A stretch of DNA of 64,000 nt from positions 74,105,760 through 74,169,759 of the forward strand of contig NC_079499.1 in NCBI RefSeq assembly GCF_030052815.1, given 5' to 3'. Below, piece after piece: positions 11,547 to 25,467 of the stretch (positions within the stretch are counted from its first letter, which is position 1; every line of letters starts with the position of its first letter). This stretch comes from Hevea brasiliensis. Lineage: Eukaryota > Streptophyta > Magnoliopsida > Malpighiales > Euphorbiaceae. A model generated the notes under the pieces. That model did not search any database. It was given only the letters and a program-made list of their open reading frames with translations, and was not told the origin of the DNA. The position numbers and the translations under genes were made by a program.

Positions 11547-14500
11547 ACACCCTATTCTGTCTTGTCGTGTACAATATTAATTCAATTACATTATCTTACG
11601 TGTAGAAATTTTTTTTTTTTTATCCCATTTCATCACATCATTTCTCATGTCAATTAGTCATGTACCATATCATACCATTACTTATAAAATTTTCAAATAA
11701 AAAAAACTTACATTTCATTCATACAACATTACTTACAATAATGTACAATTATATATATATATATATAATCCAAAATTTAGTTACATATCTCAATCTGATT
11801 TACTACAAACAAAAACCAAAATACAAAATCTAACTATACATGAGCCCTACCAAACATATCTGATGAGGTGACAACACACACTATAGCAGATCTAGTCCAA
11901 GTCCGGTCTAGGCACTGCTACTGTTGCTGCTCTCCAGTACTTACGTGTGGTAAGAACCAATGCGCTAAGCATAATGCTTAGTGGTGCATAAATAAGGAAA
12001 AGTAACTAAATAATTTAAAACAATTATTTAATATATAATCTTATAAAGAAATATAAAATTTTCATGTATTTAATGTCTTTTACATGTTTCTCTAGAACTT
12101 GAGAAGCAATTAAATCAATCGGGATCTTTTTTGTGCATGTATCTTATATTCAGTCTTATAAAATTTATATTAATGATCTTCTCATATATGTGCATATACC
12201 TGATCTTCAATCTTTTAAAATTCATATTAATGATTTTCTCATGTACTTATTTATTTTTAAGGCTTATTGCTTTTATCTATGCCCAAGTAACATATAACAG
12301 ACTATAAATACTGGATACACGGGAGTATACTAGTAAGACATTCGTATGTCTACCCAGTATACAACGATCATATCAGGCAAAAGGCCAGCGGCAGGCATAA
12401 GCCAGTAATAATGAAAATTGGCACTATAGCTATCGGGCAGGTATAAAGCCAATAGAACAATCATCTTAGACATATGTTGTCTGTCAATGATTATCCCTGT
12501 GGGCAGTACTGCCATATATAGTCCCTAATTGGTATACCAATTGATCCATGCTATATAAATGAGTCTAGGCATACTTTGGGCAGAATAGTATTGTTAAGTA
12601 TTTATAATTTCATTAATTCATGGTATTTTTATGCTTAACAATTTATTCTAATTCATTTTATCTCATATGTCTAGTTATTTTATGGACCTTTCTTTAGGTC
12701 CAGATTTGGTGCATTGTATTTACATGGCAAATTGACCAGGATGTGGCCACTATTTGGCCATACTCTCTTCATAGAATTTGTTCCTCTAAGTCTTGTCTTT
12801 GTTTTTCTTTTTGAATTATATTAGTTGGACTTTTTGAACTCAAGTTATGGTTAAACAACCAAAACTAGTTCCTTAACTCATTCAAGTTCCAGAACCAGGA
12901 GGATTCTGGAGTCAATATTTTTCTATTTATTTGGACATGTTACAGTCTCTTTTAGACCTAATGTTCTTCATATAAGTTGTTACCCTATGTCTTATGATTA
13001 CACAAAATTTTGAATTATAATTTTTCAGGTCTTGTAGAATTAATTATAGCAATTTAACTGGCCTAGACTTAGGTACCCTATGTCTATAGGATTCTAGGTT
13101 CAGGTCAATAGTTTTGACTCTCATGTTAGTGTTCTTACACTCCAATTTTGAGAAAAGTTTCAATATCAATGTTGAAGTCCTATCTCTTAGGTTTCCAGAA
13201 CAATTTGGCTCATCCCATTTGGGATTTCCTAGTGAAAGTTATGATATAAATTCTATTCTGAGGTCAGGTGGTAGTTAAGGTAAATTCCAGGATTTGGAGT
13301 ACTAACAATTTGACTTAGTTCCCTTTGGTTCTGGGCTCTAGTCAAAACATCAACCTTTTAGATCTATGTCTTATAAAAATTTTGGCTCTGGTTTCATTGC
13401 TTCAGTAAATTGACCAAGATATTCATAGAATTTGGGCAGGGTTTCTTCATTAAAAATGGGGTATTTTAAGTCTAGTTTCACCTTCAATGAGCCTCACACC
13501 AATGGGAGTCACACAACTTCAGTTATAACTCAAACAACATATTGGACTCATAGATCCGAATTTCCTGCAGAAGAGAAGCACTCCCAATATTCCATCCTTC
13601 TTACTCCCAACTACAATTTATCATTTATAACACTTCATATGATCAACAAAAAGTCTCAACAAGATCAATCTCAAGCCATAACACCAAGGTACCAAAATTA
13701 ATTCAAACCCTAACTCAAAATTTCTCAACTCATCCCTAATTCATGCTTATCACATGAACTACCATCTCTAATCCATTCACACATCCCAAATGCCATCATA
13801 AAACCAATTTAATTCAATTTAAACCATCAACATCATCACTTCCTTAGGTCTGTCGAATTCCATGGTGTTCATACCCATAGGTTTTATTTCAATTTGCTTA
13901 CAATTTCTTACTCAATTAAAGTCCCAAACATGGAAATAAAGAGAGAAATGCATAAATAAGCACTAACCTTGTGTGAGCAGAATTTTTTCTTAGCTAATCT
14001 TCAATTTTCCTTCATTGTCTTTCTTTTCCTAGGCTTCCAAACACTTCTCCAAGGGGTGGGTTCAAGTTTTTGTGAAGGTGGCTAGGGCTTTTGGCATGAG
14101 AGAATGGAGAATTTCAAGCTAGCAAGCTTGAAAAGTTTTATGGGAAGGTCACTTATGGAAGTTGGTTGTTTGAAGAAGGAGGAGAGCAGATTGTTTTTCT
14201 TATTTTTGTCTCAATTTAATGATATTTATTCCCTTTTAAATTGCTTGACAATTTCCCATTGGTTAGGATTTTAATTTTATTCATTTATGACATCGTGCTA
14301 ATGTCATAAATGTGATTTTTATTTCATTTCCTTTTCTTTTCTTTTTTACTCATTTTTAATTTAATTTTCATAACTTTTTATTAATATTTTATGTCATATA
14401 ATTTATTTACTCAATTGGACAAGTTGGTCAAAAATCATCTTTGAAGACGAAATGACCAAAATGCCCTTCGTTTGGCTTAAGAAGGCAAAACTGCCTGTAC

Positions 14501-14851
14501 CGATCTAAAAAATTCTCCTAATATTTTCTTAATATTCTAATGCTACCTAGGGCGCTGTAACTCTTCTCTAGCATCCCAGAAATTATTTCATGGGATTCCT
14601 CTCGGGTTTAGGGCTACTAACTGTCTTCACCGCTACTTCCCGTTAGGTCACCCATTACTAGGACACCGACTCATTTAACTTCATTATATTTCATTTCTTT
14701 TATTTTTCCTTAACTTTTTTTAGTTTTTATTCAGTCAATTTATGCCTCCTCACTCTAGTTTGAGTGTAGTTTCAGACATTCTAGCTGTTCGAATAGACGT
14801 TAGTCGTCAAAACAATAGAATATACGGACTATCTAAAGTAAGGGCGTTACA
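11547..14851 (-). repeat. S1 3' LTR, 5-prime-trimmed on the plus strand
   Basis: It aligns with 15517-19112 except for about 300 bp (equivalent to roughly 17360-17660) missing near 13400. It contains a short (AT)n run at 11750-11767 and ends in GGGCGTTACA. Confidence 0.8.
11965..11981 (-). promoter_or_regulatory. LTR stem-loop, S1 left
   Basis: CTAAGCATAATGCTTAG: perfect 8-nt arms around one base, flanked by GCG and TGGTGCA. The arm sequence differs from the T-type copies but the pairing is kept. Confidence 0.55.
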
Positions 14852-15457
14852 ATTCTCCCCCTTTAATAAAAATTTCATCCTCGAAATTTACTCAATTTAA
14901 ATAGTCAAGGAACTGCTATCTTCTTTTTTCTCCACTTTTCCTTCTTATAATAATTTACTTTTTCCTTAGTCTATCTTACTTAATCTAGCTCTACATACTT
15001 ACCTTTAACCTTTTTCCTTTGCTCCCTCTGTCCTACGGCTTTTCCATAATATTTTCAAACTCATTTCTAGTAATAGAACTCTTTTCTAGCATAACTATAC
15101 CAAAGTAGAGACCACAAGCCAATATCCTCATCTTGATGTACTATCGGAAATACGCAACTCTACACAATAGTCCCATGTTGGTACTGTAATCTGCAGCTTA
15201 CAGCACAAACATTGAGAATATTGTGTAGTTACTACGGCATATCCCAATAAATCAGATTTTTCCTATACTTACCTTTTTCGAATCTATGACTTTCTGTGGA
15301 CCGAGATCCATACCTTAACCTAAAATAACCAAAGAAAACAAATCTGCATTAGTGTCACCTCGACTCCTAAATAAGGGCTCATGCATGTTATGCACACTAT
15401 ATCTTTCTATCTATCTATGCCTAGGAACGCCTAAACCTTTACTCTGATACAAATAAA
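14852..15457 (-). other. S1 internal region, non-coding
   Basis: 606 bp with no open frame of note. The minus strand has a purine-rich tract (AAAGGGGGAGAAT) at 14852-14865. A block at 15173-15240 (CCCATGTTGGTACTGTAATC onward) closely matches 24931-25000 in the S2 core. A degenerate PBS lies at 15441-15452. The shared block next to the PBS could be a packaging or leader signal; that is inference. Confidence 0.65.
15441..15452 (-). other. S1 PBS-like site
   Basis: The minus strand reads TTGTATCAGAGT, two mismatches from the tRNA-Met site TGGTATCAGAGC, 5 nt from the LTR boundary. Confidence 0.65.
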
Positions 15458-18400
15458 TGTAACACCCCTCAACCGTCTATAGTGTAGCCAAGCAAGGTGT
15501 GCTACATTCGGTGCCGGAGCACCCTATTCTGTCTTGTCGTGTATAATATTAAATCAATTATATTATCTTACGTGTAGAATTTTTTTTTATCCCATTTTAT
15601 CACATCATTTCTCATGTCAATTATTCATGTACCATATCATACCATTACTCATAAATTTTTCAAATAACATAAACTTGCATTTCATTCATATAACATTACT
15701 TACAATAATGTACAATTATATATATACAATCCAAATTTTAGTTACATATCTCAATCTGATTTACTACATACAAAATCTAACTATACATGAGCCCTATCAA
15801 ACATATCTGATGAGGTGATAACCCACGCTATAGCAGATCTGGTCCAAGTCCGGTCTAGGCACTACTGCTGCTACTGCTCTCCAGTACCTATGTGTGGTAA
15901 GAACCAACGCGCTAAGCATAATACTTAGTGGTGCATAAATAAATAAAAATAACTAAATAATTTAAAACAATTATTTAACATATAACCTTATAAAGAAATA
16001 TAAAATTTTCATGTATTTAATGTCTTTTACATGTTTCTCTAGAACTTTGGAAGCAATTAAATCAATCGGAATCTTTTCTGTGCATGTATCTTATATTCAA
16101 TCTTATAAAATTTATATTAATGGTCTTCTCATGTATGTGCATATACCTGATCTTCATTCTTTTAAAATTCATATTAATGATTTTCTCATGTACTTATTTA
16201 TTTTTAAGGCTTATTGCTTTTATCTGTGCCCATGTAACCTATGATAGACTATAAAAACTGGATACACGGGAGTATACTAGTCAGACATCCGTATTTCTAC
16301 CCTGTATACAACAGTCATATCAGGCACAAGGCCAGCAGGTAAGCATAAGCCAGTAATAATGAAAATTGGCACTATGGCCATCGGGCAGGCATAAAGCCAG
16401 TAGAACAATCATCTTAGACATATGTTGTCTGTCAATGATTATCCCTGTGGGCAGTACTGCAATATGTAATCCCTAATTGGTATACCAATCGATCCATGCT
16501 ATATAAATGAATCTAGGCATACTTTGGGCAGAATAGTATTATTAAGTATTTATCATTTCATTAATTCATATTGTTTTTATGCTTAACAATTTATTCTAAT
16601 TTATTTCATCTCATATGTCTAGTTATTTTATGGACCTTTCTTTAGGTGCAGATTTGGTGCACTATATTTACATGGCAAATTGACCAGGATGTGGCCACTG
16701 TTTGGCCGCACTCCCTCCATAGATTTTGTTCCTCTAAGTCTTGTCTTTATTTTCCTTTTTGAATTATATTAGTTGGAATTTTTGAACTCAAGTTATGGTT
16801 AAATAACCAAAACTAGTTCCTTAACCCATTCAAGTTCTAGAACTAGGTAGATTCTGGAGTCAATCTTTTCCTATTTATTTGGACATGTTACAATCTCTTT
16901 TAGACCTAATGTTCTTCATATAAGTTGTTACCCTATGTCTTATGATTACTCAAAATTTTGAATTATAATTTTTTAGGTCTTGTAGAATTAATTATAACAA
17001 TTTAACTGGACTGGACTCAGGTACCATGTGTCTACATGATTCTAGGTCTAGGTCAATGGTTTTGACTCTCATGTTAGTGTTCTTACACTCAAATTTTGAG
17101 AAAAGTTTCAAAATCAATGTTGAAGTCCTATCTCTTAGGTTTCTAGAACAATTTGGTTCATCCCATTTGGGAATTCCTAGTGAAAGTTATGATATAAATT
17201 CTGTTCTGGGGTCAGGTAGTAGTTGAGGCAAATTCTAGGATTTGGAGTACTAATTTGTTCTAACAATTTGACCTAGTTCCCTTTCGTTCTGGGTTCTGGT
17301 CAAAATGTCAACCTTGTAGATCTATGTCTTATAAAACTTTTGGCATTGGTTTCATTGCTTTTGCAATTTTGAAAAACATGCTATGGAATTTTTGCCAAAA
17401 TTGGTCGGGTAGTCTATATTCAGGAAATTCTAGGCAGAATTGATTCTGGTCAGTTTGGTGACCTAACTTGGATCAACAATTTCATTTGGTTAGAGGCATT
17501 TTTGGGCTTGGTGTTCTCAATGAAAGATGTATTCCTATGTCTAATTTTTCCAATGGTATAAAATTTAGGTCATTTGGACCTGTTTAGAAAGATTTATGGC
17601 CAAATGAACAGTTCATTTGGTTATTTTTCTGGGTTTAGTGTTTGAATATCCGGATTGGGACAGCAAATTGTCCAAGATTTTCATAGAATATGAGCAGGGC
17701 TTCTCCATGAAAAATGGTTTATTTTAAGTCTAATTTCACCTCCAATTGGCTTCACACAAATTGGAGTCACACAACTTCAGTTATAATTCAAACAACACAC
17801 TGGACTCATAGGTCTGAATTTCCTACATAAGAAAAGCACTCCCAATATTCCATCCTCCTTACTCCCAACTACAATTTATCATTTATAACACTTCAAATGA
17901 TCAACAAACAGTCTCAACAAAATCAACCTTAAGCCATAACACCAAGGTACCAAAATTATTTCAAACCCTAACTCAAAATTTCTCAACTCATCCCTAATTC
18001 ATGCATATCACATGAACTAACATCTCCAATCCATTCACACATCTCAACTACCATCATCAAACCAATTTAATTCAATTTAAACCATCAACATCATCATCAC
18101 TTCCTTAGGGCTTGAATTCCATGGTTTTCATACCTATAGTTTTTATTTCAATTTGCTTACAATTTCTTACTCAATTAAAGTCCCTAACATGGAAATAAAG
18201 AGAGAGGTGCATAAATAAGCACTAACCTTGTGTAAGCATAATTTTTTCTTAGCTAATCTTCAATTTTCCTTCACTTTTTTTCTTTTTCTAGGCTGCCAAA
18301 CACTTCTCCAAGGGGTGGGTTCAAGTTTTTGTGATGGTGGCTAGGGCTTTTGGTATGAGAGAATGGAGAATTCAAAGCTAGCAAGCTTGAAAATTTTTAT

Positions 18401-19112
18401 GGGAGGGTCACCTATGGAAGTCGGCTGTTTGAGGAAGGAGGAGAGCATATTTTTTTTTTCTTATTTTTGTCTCAATTTAATGATATTTATCCCCTTTTAA
18501 ATTGCTTGACAAATTCCCATTGGTTAGGGTTTTAATTTTATTCATTTATGACATCATGCTTATATCATAAATGTGATTTTTATTTCATTTCCTTTTTGTT
18601 TCTTTTCTACTCATTTTTAATTTAATTTTCATCACTTTTTATTAATATTTTATGTCATATAATTTATTTACTCAATTGGACAAGTTGGTCAAAAATCATC
18701 TCTAAAGACGAAATGACCAAAATGCCCTTCGTTTGGCTTAAGGAGCCAAAACTGTCTGTACCGATTTTAAAAATTCTCCTAACCTTTTCTTAACATTCTA
18801 ATGCTACCTAGGGCACCGTAACTCTTCTCTGGAATCCCAAAAATTATTTCACGGGATTTCCCTTGGGTTTAGGGCTACTAGCTGTCTTCACCGCTACTTC
18901 CCGTTAGGTTACCCATCGCTAGGGCACCGGCTCATTTAACTTGATTGTATTTCATTTCTTTTATTTTTCCTTAATTTTTTTTCGTCTTTATTCAGCCAAT
19001 TTATGCCTCCTTACTCTAGTTTGAGTGTAGTTCCAGACATCTTAACTGTCCAAACAGATGTCAGTCGTCAGAACAGTAGAATGTACGGACTATCTAAAGT
19101 GAGGGCGTTACA
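15458..19112 (-). repeat. S1 5' LTR
   Basis: A complete 3655-bp LTR, from TGTAACACCCCTCAACC to GGGCGTTACA on the plus strand. The stem-loop at 15912-15928 lies 454 bp in. Open frames here are short and unlike known proteins. Confidence 0.82.
15912..15928 (-). promoter_or_regulatory. LTR stem-loop, S1 right
   Basis: CTAAGCATAATACTTAG: as in the left S1 LTR but with one mismatch (G to A) in the second arm. Confidence 0.5.
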
Positions 19113-19873
19113 GGTTACTTGGGCAACTAAAATAAGTCTAAATAAATTATTATCAAATAATGAACATAAAAGTACTAAATACACAAAAATGTTAATAATT
19201 ACCAAAAATCTTTGTTTGCATAAAATAACAATATAATATCTACATATTTAATTATTTTAGTTTATTTTTATTTTATATTATTACCACTAAGCTTTATGTT
19301 TAGCGCGTCACTATTTGCAATGTGTAGGTACTAGAGATTTGGCCAGAGAACCTAGTAGACCATAGACTGGGAGTTAGAAGTTTTGATCTACATTTGGGTC
19401 CCAAGTGTCACCTCCTTAGCAGTGCACATTTTGGTAGAGTCCACTAGCTTATATTTTATTTTTGATCATTGTACTTAAATTTTGGATATGCAATATAAAT
19501 TATGTATTTTTGTACATTAAATGTGCACATGATGTAAATTAATACAGTTTGAAATTTTATATTTGAATTGTGTATATATGAAAATGATTTGAATTTCTTA
19601 TATATTTATATGAGTGAAACTTATTGATGTTCTGAATGAGAAAACGAATTTGAAAAAATATATAAAAATAATTGTTTCACACAGGTGGGAAATCGTCAAA
19701 TTATTAAGAAATGAGGGGAAACTCCGTCAGTTTCTCCTACAAAATAATTAAATCTGAATTTAAATAAAATTAAATGTGATAACCAAGAATATAATGAGAT
19801 AAATTAAGATGCTCCAGCACACTGTGTGGCATGCCTTGTTCGGCTACATTGTAGACAGGTAAGGGGTGTCACA
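19113..19873 (+). repeat. S0: S-type LTR fragment, opposite orientation
   Basis: The last 70 bp (TGCTCCAGCAC ... GGGGTGTCACA) is the reverse complement of the first 70 bp of S1/S2 LTRs. A stem-loop equivalent lies at 19287-19303. It ends at 19873 directly against G0 RNase H sequence, so it is probably the end of an S-type element inserted in G0. The left part has been cut by S1. Confidence 0.65.
19287..19303 (+). promoter_or_regulatory. LTR stem-loop, S0
   Basis: CTAAGCTTTATGTTTAG: 6-nt arms with a G-U wobble and a 5-nt loop. The flanks ACCA and CGCG are the reverse of those in S1. Confidence 0.4.
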
Positions 19874-20102
19874 TCACAAGAGCTTAAAATATTTGAGCAC
19901 ACAAAAGGAGTTGAATTTAAGGTAGAAGAGGTGGTTAGAACTGATCAAAGACTATGACTGCTTAATAAACTACCAGCCTAGGAAAGCAAATGTTGTTGCT
20001 GATACCATGAGTCGCAAGACCATGGCTTGTTTGAAAGTATCAAACTTTTCCATGATATATGAGTTGAGGGCATTGCATACTAATCTGGAGTTAGATGATG
20101 AG
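19874..20102 (+). pseudogene. G0 RNase H / linker fragment of pol
   Basis: Plus-strand pol sequence encodes [16 protein letters not shown], then an in-frame stop, then [18 protein letters not shown] and KANVVADTMSRK. This is the end of gypsy RNase H and the start of the linker to integrase. It stops at the ATGAG target site of S2 and resumes in frame at 52808. The equivalent uninterrupted sequence in T1 (near 3430) has a single ATGAG, which confirms the insertion point. Upstream G0 pol and gag are not in the window. Confidence 0.85.
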
Positions 20103-23100
20103 TGTAATACCCTTCACCCATCTACAGTGTAACCAAGCAAGGCATGTCACACGGAGTGCCGGAGCACCTGATCTTATCTAATTTCATTACAGTTCTTGAC
20201 TTATTTATTAAAAAACTTTATTTAAGGTTTAGGCTATTTTTACTTTTATCAAAATTTAATTAATTTGGAAATTTCAAAAATTTTAACGATAATCTGGTAG
20301 AGTGCCGGCTGTAATTTGGACTAACAGTTCTTCTGAACCTGCCAAAAACAATTTCAATATATGCTCAAATTCATAACTCAGATTATCTCAAAGCATTCTC
20401 ATCAGTTTCTCAAACTCAGATTCAGTCTCAAAATTTCTCAAACTCAATCTCATTCAGAATCATTATGATTAGATAATCAATTCAAATATTAGAATTCTTA
20501 TATTTTATTAACTTATATAATTTGCCAATTAAGTACATAAATGTATCAAGTACAGGATATACAAATGAAATTACAGTTACTAATTCACATTACAATATAA
20601 GCAGTAATTATAATGTATAGATTAGAAAACATGCTTAAAATGAGCCCTATATACATGCATTACTGAGGAGGTGACAATCTTGAACTCTTCTGACACTTCT
20701 GTAGATCTGGACTCCAAAAATCTCAGTCAAGAGTCTACTGGTTTTACCTTCAGTACCTGCGCAAGGAAGCAATTCCATCGCGCTAAGCATTTCTGCTTAG
20801 TGGTGCAATAGTATAACAAGAAATAATATATACAAATAAAGAAAGGATAGAGCATAATTTAAATATTGAATAATCATTTTGATTTACTGGAATGTTTCTA
20901 ATATTAACCATCTTATATACAAGTTTGTTCCTCTTTGGAAGTGCTAAATTTATAACCTTTCAGTAATACTACCCAGTATACAAATTATTCTAACTGTGTT
21001 ATCTTTTAAATCTCTACGGTTCTGCAAATTATATTTTTGTTATGTTTCTATTGCTAATCTCTTTTACTCATTTCATTCAATACTAAATTTTATTGTAAAG
21101 AAACTTCATTATACTTAACTTAAATTAACTTAACTGCCTGAATTGAATAATGTTTTAATTGACTGCCCGTGTAGCCTATACACTGACCAGACTGGATAAA
21201 CGGATATAATAGCACTGGGTACCTAGTACCTAGGGCCGTCACACCATCGATCACAAAGTATCTCCTGGTGTGCAAACAGTGTGGCTAAAAATCCATAAAA
21301 TCAATCAGGCATTAAGCCGAGTATAATAACACAATCTGTATAGCCATAGGCTATTAAAATCATAGTATGGCATAATAAGCTATAAAACACAATATAATGT
21401 AAAGCCATTTACAGAACAGCTGTCAGAATCCTATTGGCATGCCAACCTATCCAAACTAGTCAACTAGGCAAACTAGGGCATATTACAAGATTAAATATTT
21501 ATTTCTTTATTTTTAGGGTTTACTGGTCATTATACAATTCACTGGTCAATGAAAATGTTGACCTTTTTAGATATCATGGATAAGTTGATTCTAGTATCAA
21601 CATGTCACAATTTACAATTCAATATGCTGTCAATATAATGCAATTTACCCTTTTCACAAGTTGGCATTCATTGCCAAATTACTTCAAGCATCATTTTATG
21701 TAATTGTTAAATTCTCAATTTTTATGTGCTAGATTGGTCTAGCTTAAAGTCCTATATCTCTTGGTGTTTAGCTTCTGGTCAAAAAAGAAAAATTGTAGCT
21801 CTATGTCTTATTGCACTCTTGGCAAAATTTCAGGTCATTCTGAGTTATATAGACCAAGATATGGTCGATTTACTAAAGCTGGACAGATTGCACCTTTAGT
21901 GCAAAATTTGATCAATTTTAGGTCACTTTTAGTTCTGGCAGTTTTGGTACCCGAAAACAAGCTATTTGACTTGGTTCTGGCCATTTCTGGGCTTTGGTAT
22001 CTTCATAAGAATTGTAGCTCTATGTCTAATCTATCCATGGTAAAAATTTCAAGTCAATTGGACCTGTTTTGAGTGAGTTATGGTCATCCTAATGACTACT
22101 GTTCATATGGTCAAAAATCTGGGTTGCAAGGTTGCTATTCCGAATTTGGTTATTTTTAAGGTCAGTTTCTAGGCAGAATTTTAGTAACATTTCTACAAGA
22201 AAGTTGGCCTATTTGGCATCTAGTTTCAACAACCCCCCCCCCCCCCCCAAATGGCCTCATACTAATTGGGTTCACAGTTTTACACTTATGACCTAATTTA
22301 TGTGCTGCCAACATACACAACCTACATTTGAACATTGCACTTTCAATTTTGACAATCCTCTTCCTCCCAATGCTTAAACATTTAATCATGGCACTTCTAT
22401 ATATATTGTACACAACTCCAGCAAGCATTTTGGGCAGAACACTCAAGTGCTCAATGCACACAATACACCATTAATGTTTAATATTTACTTCAACCCAAAT
22501 TTAATGTATATCAACACTTATATTACACATACACTTCTATGGCAATTACACAAACTGCCCACCATTCAACACCATCATATTTCATTAATAATTTCATAAA
22601 CTCACACACAAAGCAGTTTACTAAAGCATCAAAGTCCCACTTTTAAATCCTTAATTCAAATGTTCTAATTCAACAATTCATATTCAATCAATTTCTAGCA
22701 CAAGTATTTTCATCAATCCAAGTGTAACCCTCATTTGCTTACTTATCAACATCCCAAAACATCAATTAAATTCATGAGATAATTAATCTCCCATGTTCTC
22801 ATGGCTATCCAAAATGAAGCAACAATACAAATCCCCATTTCAAAAGCTCAATCACAAGTTACGCATAAGATTAACTTACTAGCATCACAAATTACTTTAA
22901 TCCACACTAATTCCTGTCAAATACCATCAATTACATATAAGAATAATTCACTTACCTTCGCTTTTCATGGCTGTCAAGAATTACACACACCAAATACTCA
23001 CTCAATTCCTTAAATTTTTCAACCAAACTACTCAACATAACCTCAATACAAACTTTAATTAAGCAAGGAAAGAAAAACTAGCATTAACCTCAACTTGAGC

Positions 23101-23968
23101 TTGAAAAATCCTTGAAATTTCCTCTCCTTTTTGCTGCCTATATGTTGCCCATGGTGCAAGGATCATTTTTCATGGAGGGAGTTTGAAGAAATAATGGCTT
23201 AAAGGTAGGGAAATGGAGCTTGCTTCATGGACGTCCATGGAGGACGCTTGAGAGCTTCAACTCAGCCATGGGACAGGAGCTTGGTGAAAGTGATGAAGTG
23301 AGGGGGAAAATTCTGCTCCTTAGGTGTCTTTATATAGTGCCACTTAGTGTCCACTAAGTAAAGTTTACTAATATAATATTTAAACTATGTAATATTTAAA
23401 TTAAACCCCATATTTTCCCTAATTTTCATTACACATTTAATTTCCTTTTTCATGGGGTTCCAAAAATTTAATACTACTTATTTTTAATGAAAATTTAGGT
23501 TAAAAGGCAACTCTAGATGTCAAATGACCAAAATGCCCCTCTTCGAGTTAAATTCAGACTTTTTCGGTGCTACCAATTTACTCCTTGTACCGCCAATTTC
23601 TTAAATTTTCATTTTTCATTTATACTAACTTATTAATTTTTCTTTGACATTTTCAATGTCAATTACACCTCAGTAGACCTTTAATTAAATATTTCCCCGA
23701 GTTTCCCCCGGTCCAGGGCTAGTCAACAGTCATAACCGCAACTTTCCAGTGTGGTCACCCATCGCTACGGGTTTGGCTCATTTAACCTAGTTTCATTTTT
23801 TCTCTTTTATTTTTCTTTAATTTTTCTTGTATTTTATTTTTATTTATTTCATCATTTTATGCATGTTTACTATCACCAAAGTGTAGTTCTAGACATTCTG
23901 ACTTTTCAAGACAGACATTAGCCGTCGGAACAGTAGGACATACAAACTATAAAAATGAGGATGTTACA
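20103..23968 (-). repeat. S2 3' LTR
   Basis: An uninterrupted copy, from TGTAATACCC to GATGTTACA on the plus strand. It serves as the empty-site reference for the insertions in the right LTR. A run of about 16 C lies near 22233-22248 and produces a spurious poly-Gly reading frame. A minus-strand TATA-like ACTATATAAAG lies at 23328-23338. Confidence 0.88.
20783..20800 (-). promoter_or_regulatory. LTR stem-loop, S2 left
   Basis: CTAAGCATTTCTGCTTAG: perfect 7-nt arms and a 4-nt loop, with flanks CGCG and TGGTGCA. Confidence 0.55.
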
Positions 23969-25201
23969 ACTCTTCCCCTCTAAAAAGGAATTTCTTCCTC
24001 GAAATTCATCAGATTTAAACAACTGAGCTTATCGTTATCTCATAATTCTATTCACTTTCCTATCATTGTTTTCTTTTGCCTTTAGTATTTCTATTCATGA
24101 AAGTCTATTATTCATTAGTTCTCTGATTTCGCATACTGGAATCCTTACTGGTCCTTCAGTCTCTTTTACCAATTCCAACTCTGTTAAATTACCCTTTGTC
24201 TAGGTATTCTGCATTTATCTCATACAAAACTCCATCAAGGGAAGGTATCTATTCTTGCTTCCAGAGAGAGTAGCACTACAACTTGTAAATATATTTTCAA
24301 ATACCTAAATCATTCTTTTCTGATAAAAATATCAAAATAATCATAAGACTCTATATCAATGTCTAGATATCTTACCCTACTCAGTTCAATATACTAGTGC
24401 TTTGCACTTTTTCCCTTACAGTGTTTCATAGGGTACCGTTTGTATGTTAGCTTGACACTTATTATTGTATACAAATTCTGTTAGTGGGAGGTATCTGTCC
24501 CCTCTCCCCTCGGATTCAATGACACAAGTTCTCAGTATATTCTCGAGGGCTTATCACATATTACAGGTTCTTATTATTATTTCATTTTATTATTTACAGG
24601 AACTCAATAAGTTCCAGAATTTATCTGAATTACTCGTTTCGACTGTCCATCCGTCTGAGGATGATAAGTTGTACTGATATCTTTAAGCTTATAGCAATTA
24701 CTGTGGTACAGGTAGTTCACATTAATGTAACCGAGTCTCTGACTCTAGCTACCTTATAAGTGAAGTCTTTCGATAGGCTAGTGCTGAAGTTTTAAATTTT
24801 TGACTAAAATTTTCACATTTATTTCCTGTAATAATACTCTATTCGGGCGTAACTGTATCAAATTATAAATTACTTATAAATATTCTTATTTTATTGTACC
24901 ATGAGAAAGAACATAGCTCTATACAATAATCCCATGTTGGTACTGTAATCTGCAGCTTACAATACAAACATCGAGAAGATTACATGGTCACGACGTTATA
25001 ACCTCATGAACTGGGTTTTCTACTTCTTTTTCTAATGCCCTTTGCGACTCTAAGTCCATATATTAACTTTGAATAATCAAAAGTAAATAGATCTGCATCA
25101 GTGTCACCTCGACTCTTATGAATGCAATGCATGTATGTGCACTAGTTCTTTCTACTTATCTGTGCCTAGGAATGCCTAAACTGTGCTCTGATACCACTAA
25201 A
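23969..25201 (-). pseudogene. S2 internal region with integrase relic and leader
   Basis: A 1233-bp core without a long open frame. Two patches resemble the minus-strand gypsy integrase seen in T1/T2: one around 24200-24260, corresponding to the YEALYGRKCRTP region, and one around 24620-24680, corresponding to the SERVIQ and HPQTDG region. Thus S2 seems to be an internally deleted gypsy element. The last 300 bp before the PBS (about 24890-25201) matches the S1 core and is better kept than the coding relic, which suggests a cis-acting role. The relic assignment comes from visual comparison only. Confidence 0.55.
25185..25196 (-). other. S2 primer-binding site, initiator tRNA-Met
   Basis: The minus strand reads TGGTATCAGAGC exactly, 5 nt from the LTR boundary at 25202. 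Confidence 0.9.
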
Positions 25202-25467
25202 TATAATACCCCTCACTTGTCTATAGTGTAACCGAGTAAGGCGTGTCACACGGAGTGCCGAAGCACCTGATCTTATCTGATTTCATTACAGTTCTTGATT
25301 TATTTATTCAAAAACTTTATTTAAGGTTTAGGCTATTTTTTTTTATCAAAATTTAATTAATTTGGAAATTTCAAAAATTTTAACGATAATCCGGCAGAGT
25401 GCCAGCTGTAATTTGGACTAACAGTTCTTCTGAACCTGCCAAAAACAATTTTAATAAATGTTCAAAT
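25202..25467 (-). repeat. S2 5' LTR, part 1
   Basis: It matches 20103-20370. The LTR tip on the plus strand reads TATAATACC instead of TGTAATACC, so the terminal TG is mutated. It ends at the CAAAT target (25463-25467) of chimera X. Confidence 0.85.

Larger units (their letters stand above)
11547..19112 (-). mobile_element. S1: non-autonomous element with very long LTRs
   Basis: Two LTRs (11547-14851 and 15458-19112) in direct orientation flank only 606 bp. The internal part has a polypurine tract next to 14851 and a PBS-like site next to 15458, so both priming signals are present in the right places on the minus strand. No gag or pol motif is visible. Large LTRs with a short non-coding core fit a LARD-like derivative of a gypsy element that needs proteins from elsewhere. 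The left LTR has lost its first ~60 bp (plus-strand sense). The right edge is followed by GGTTA, but no matching duplication is found on the left. Confidence 0.75.

Noticed and set aside
22162..22461. A minus-strand protein with a poly-Gly stretch
   Set aside because: The glycines come from a run of C in the S2 LTR; the frame is broken in the paralogous LTR part at 46346-47512.
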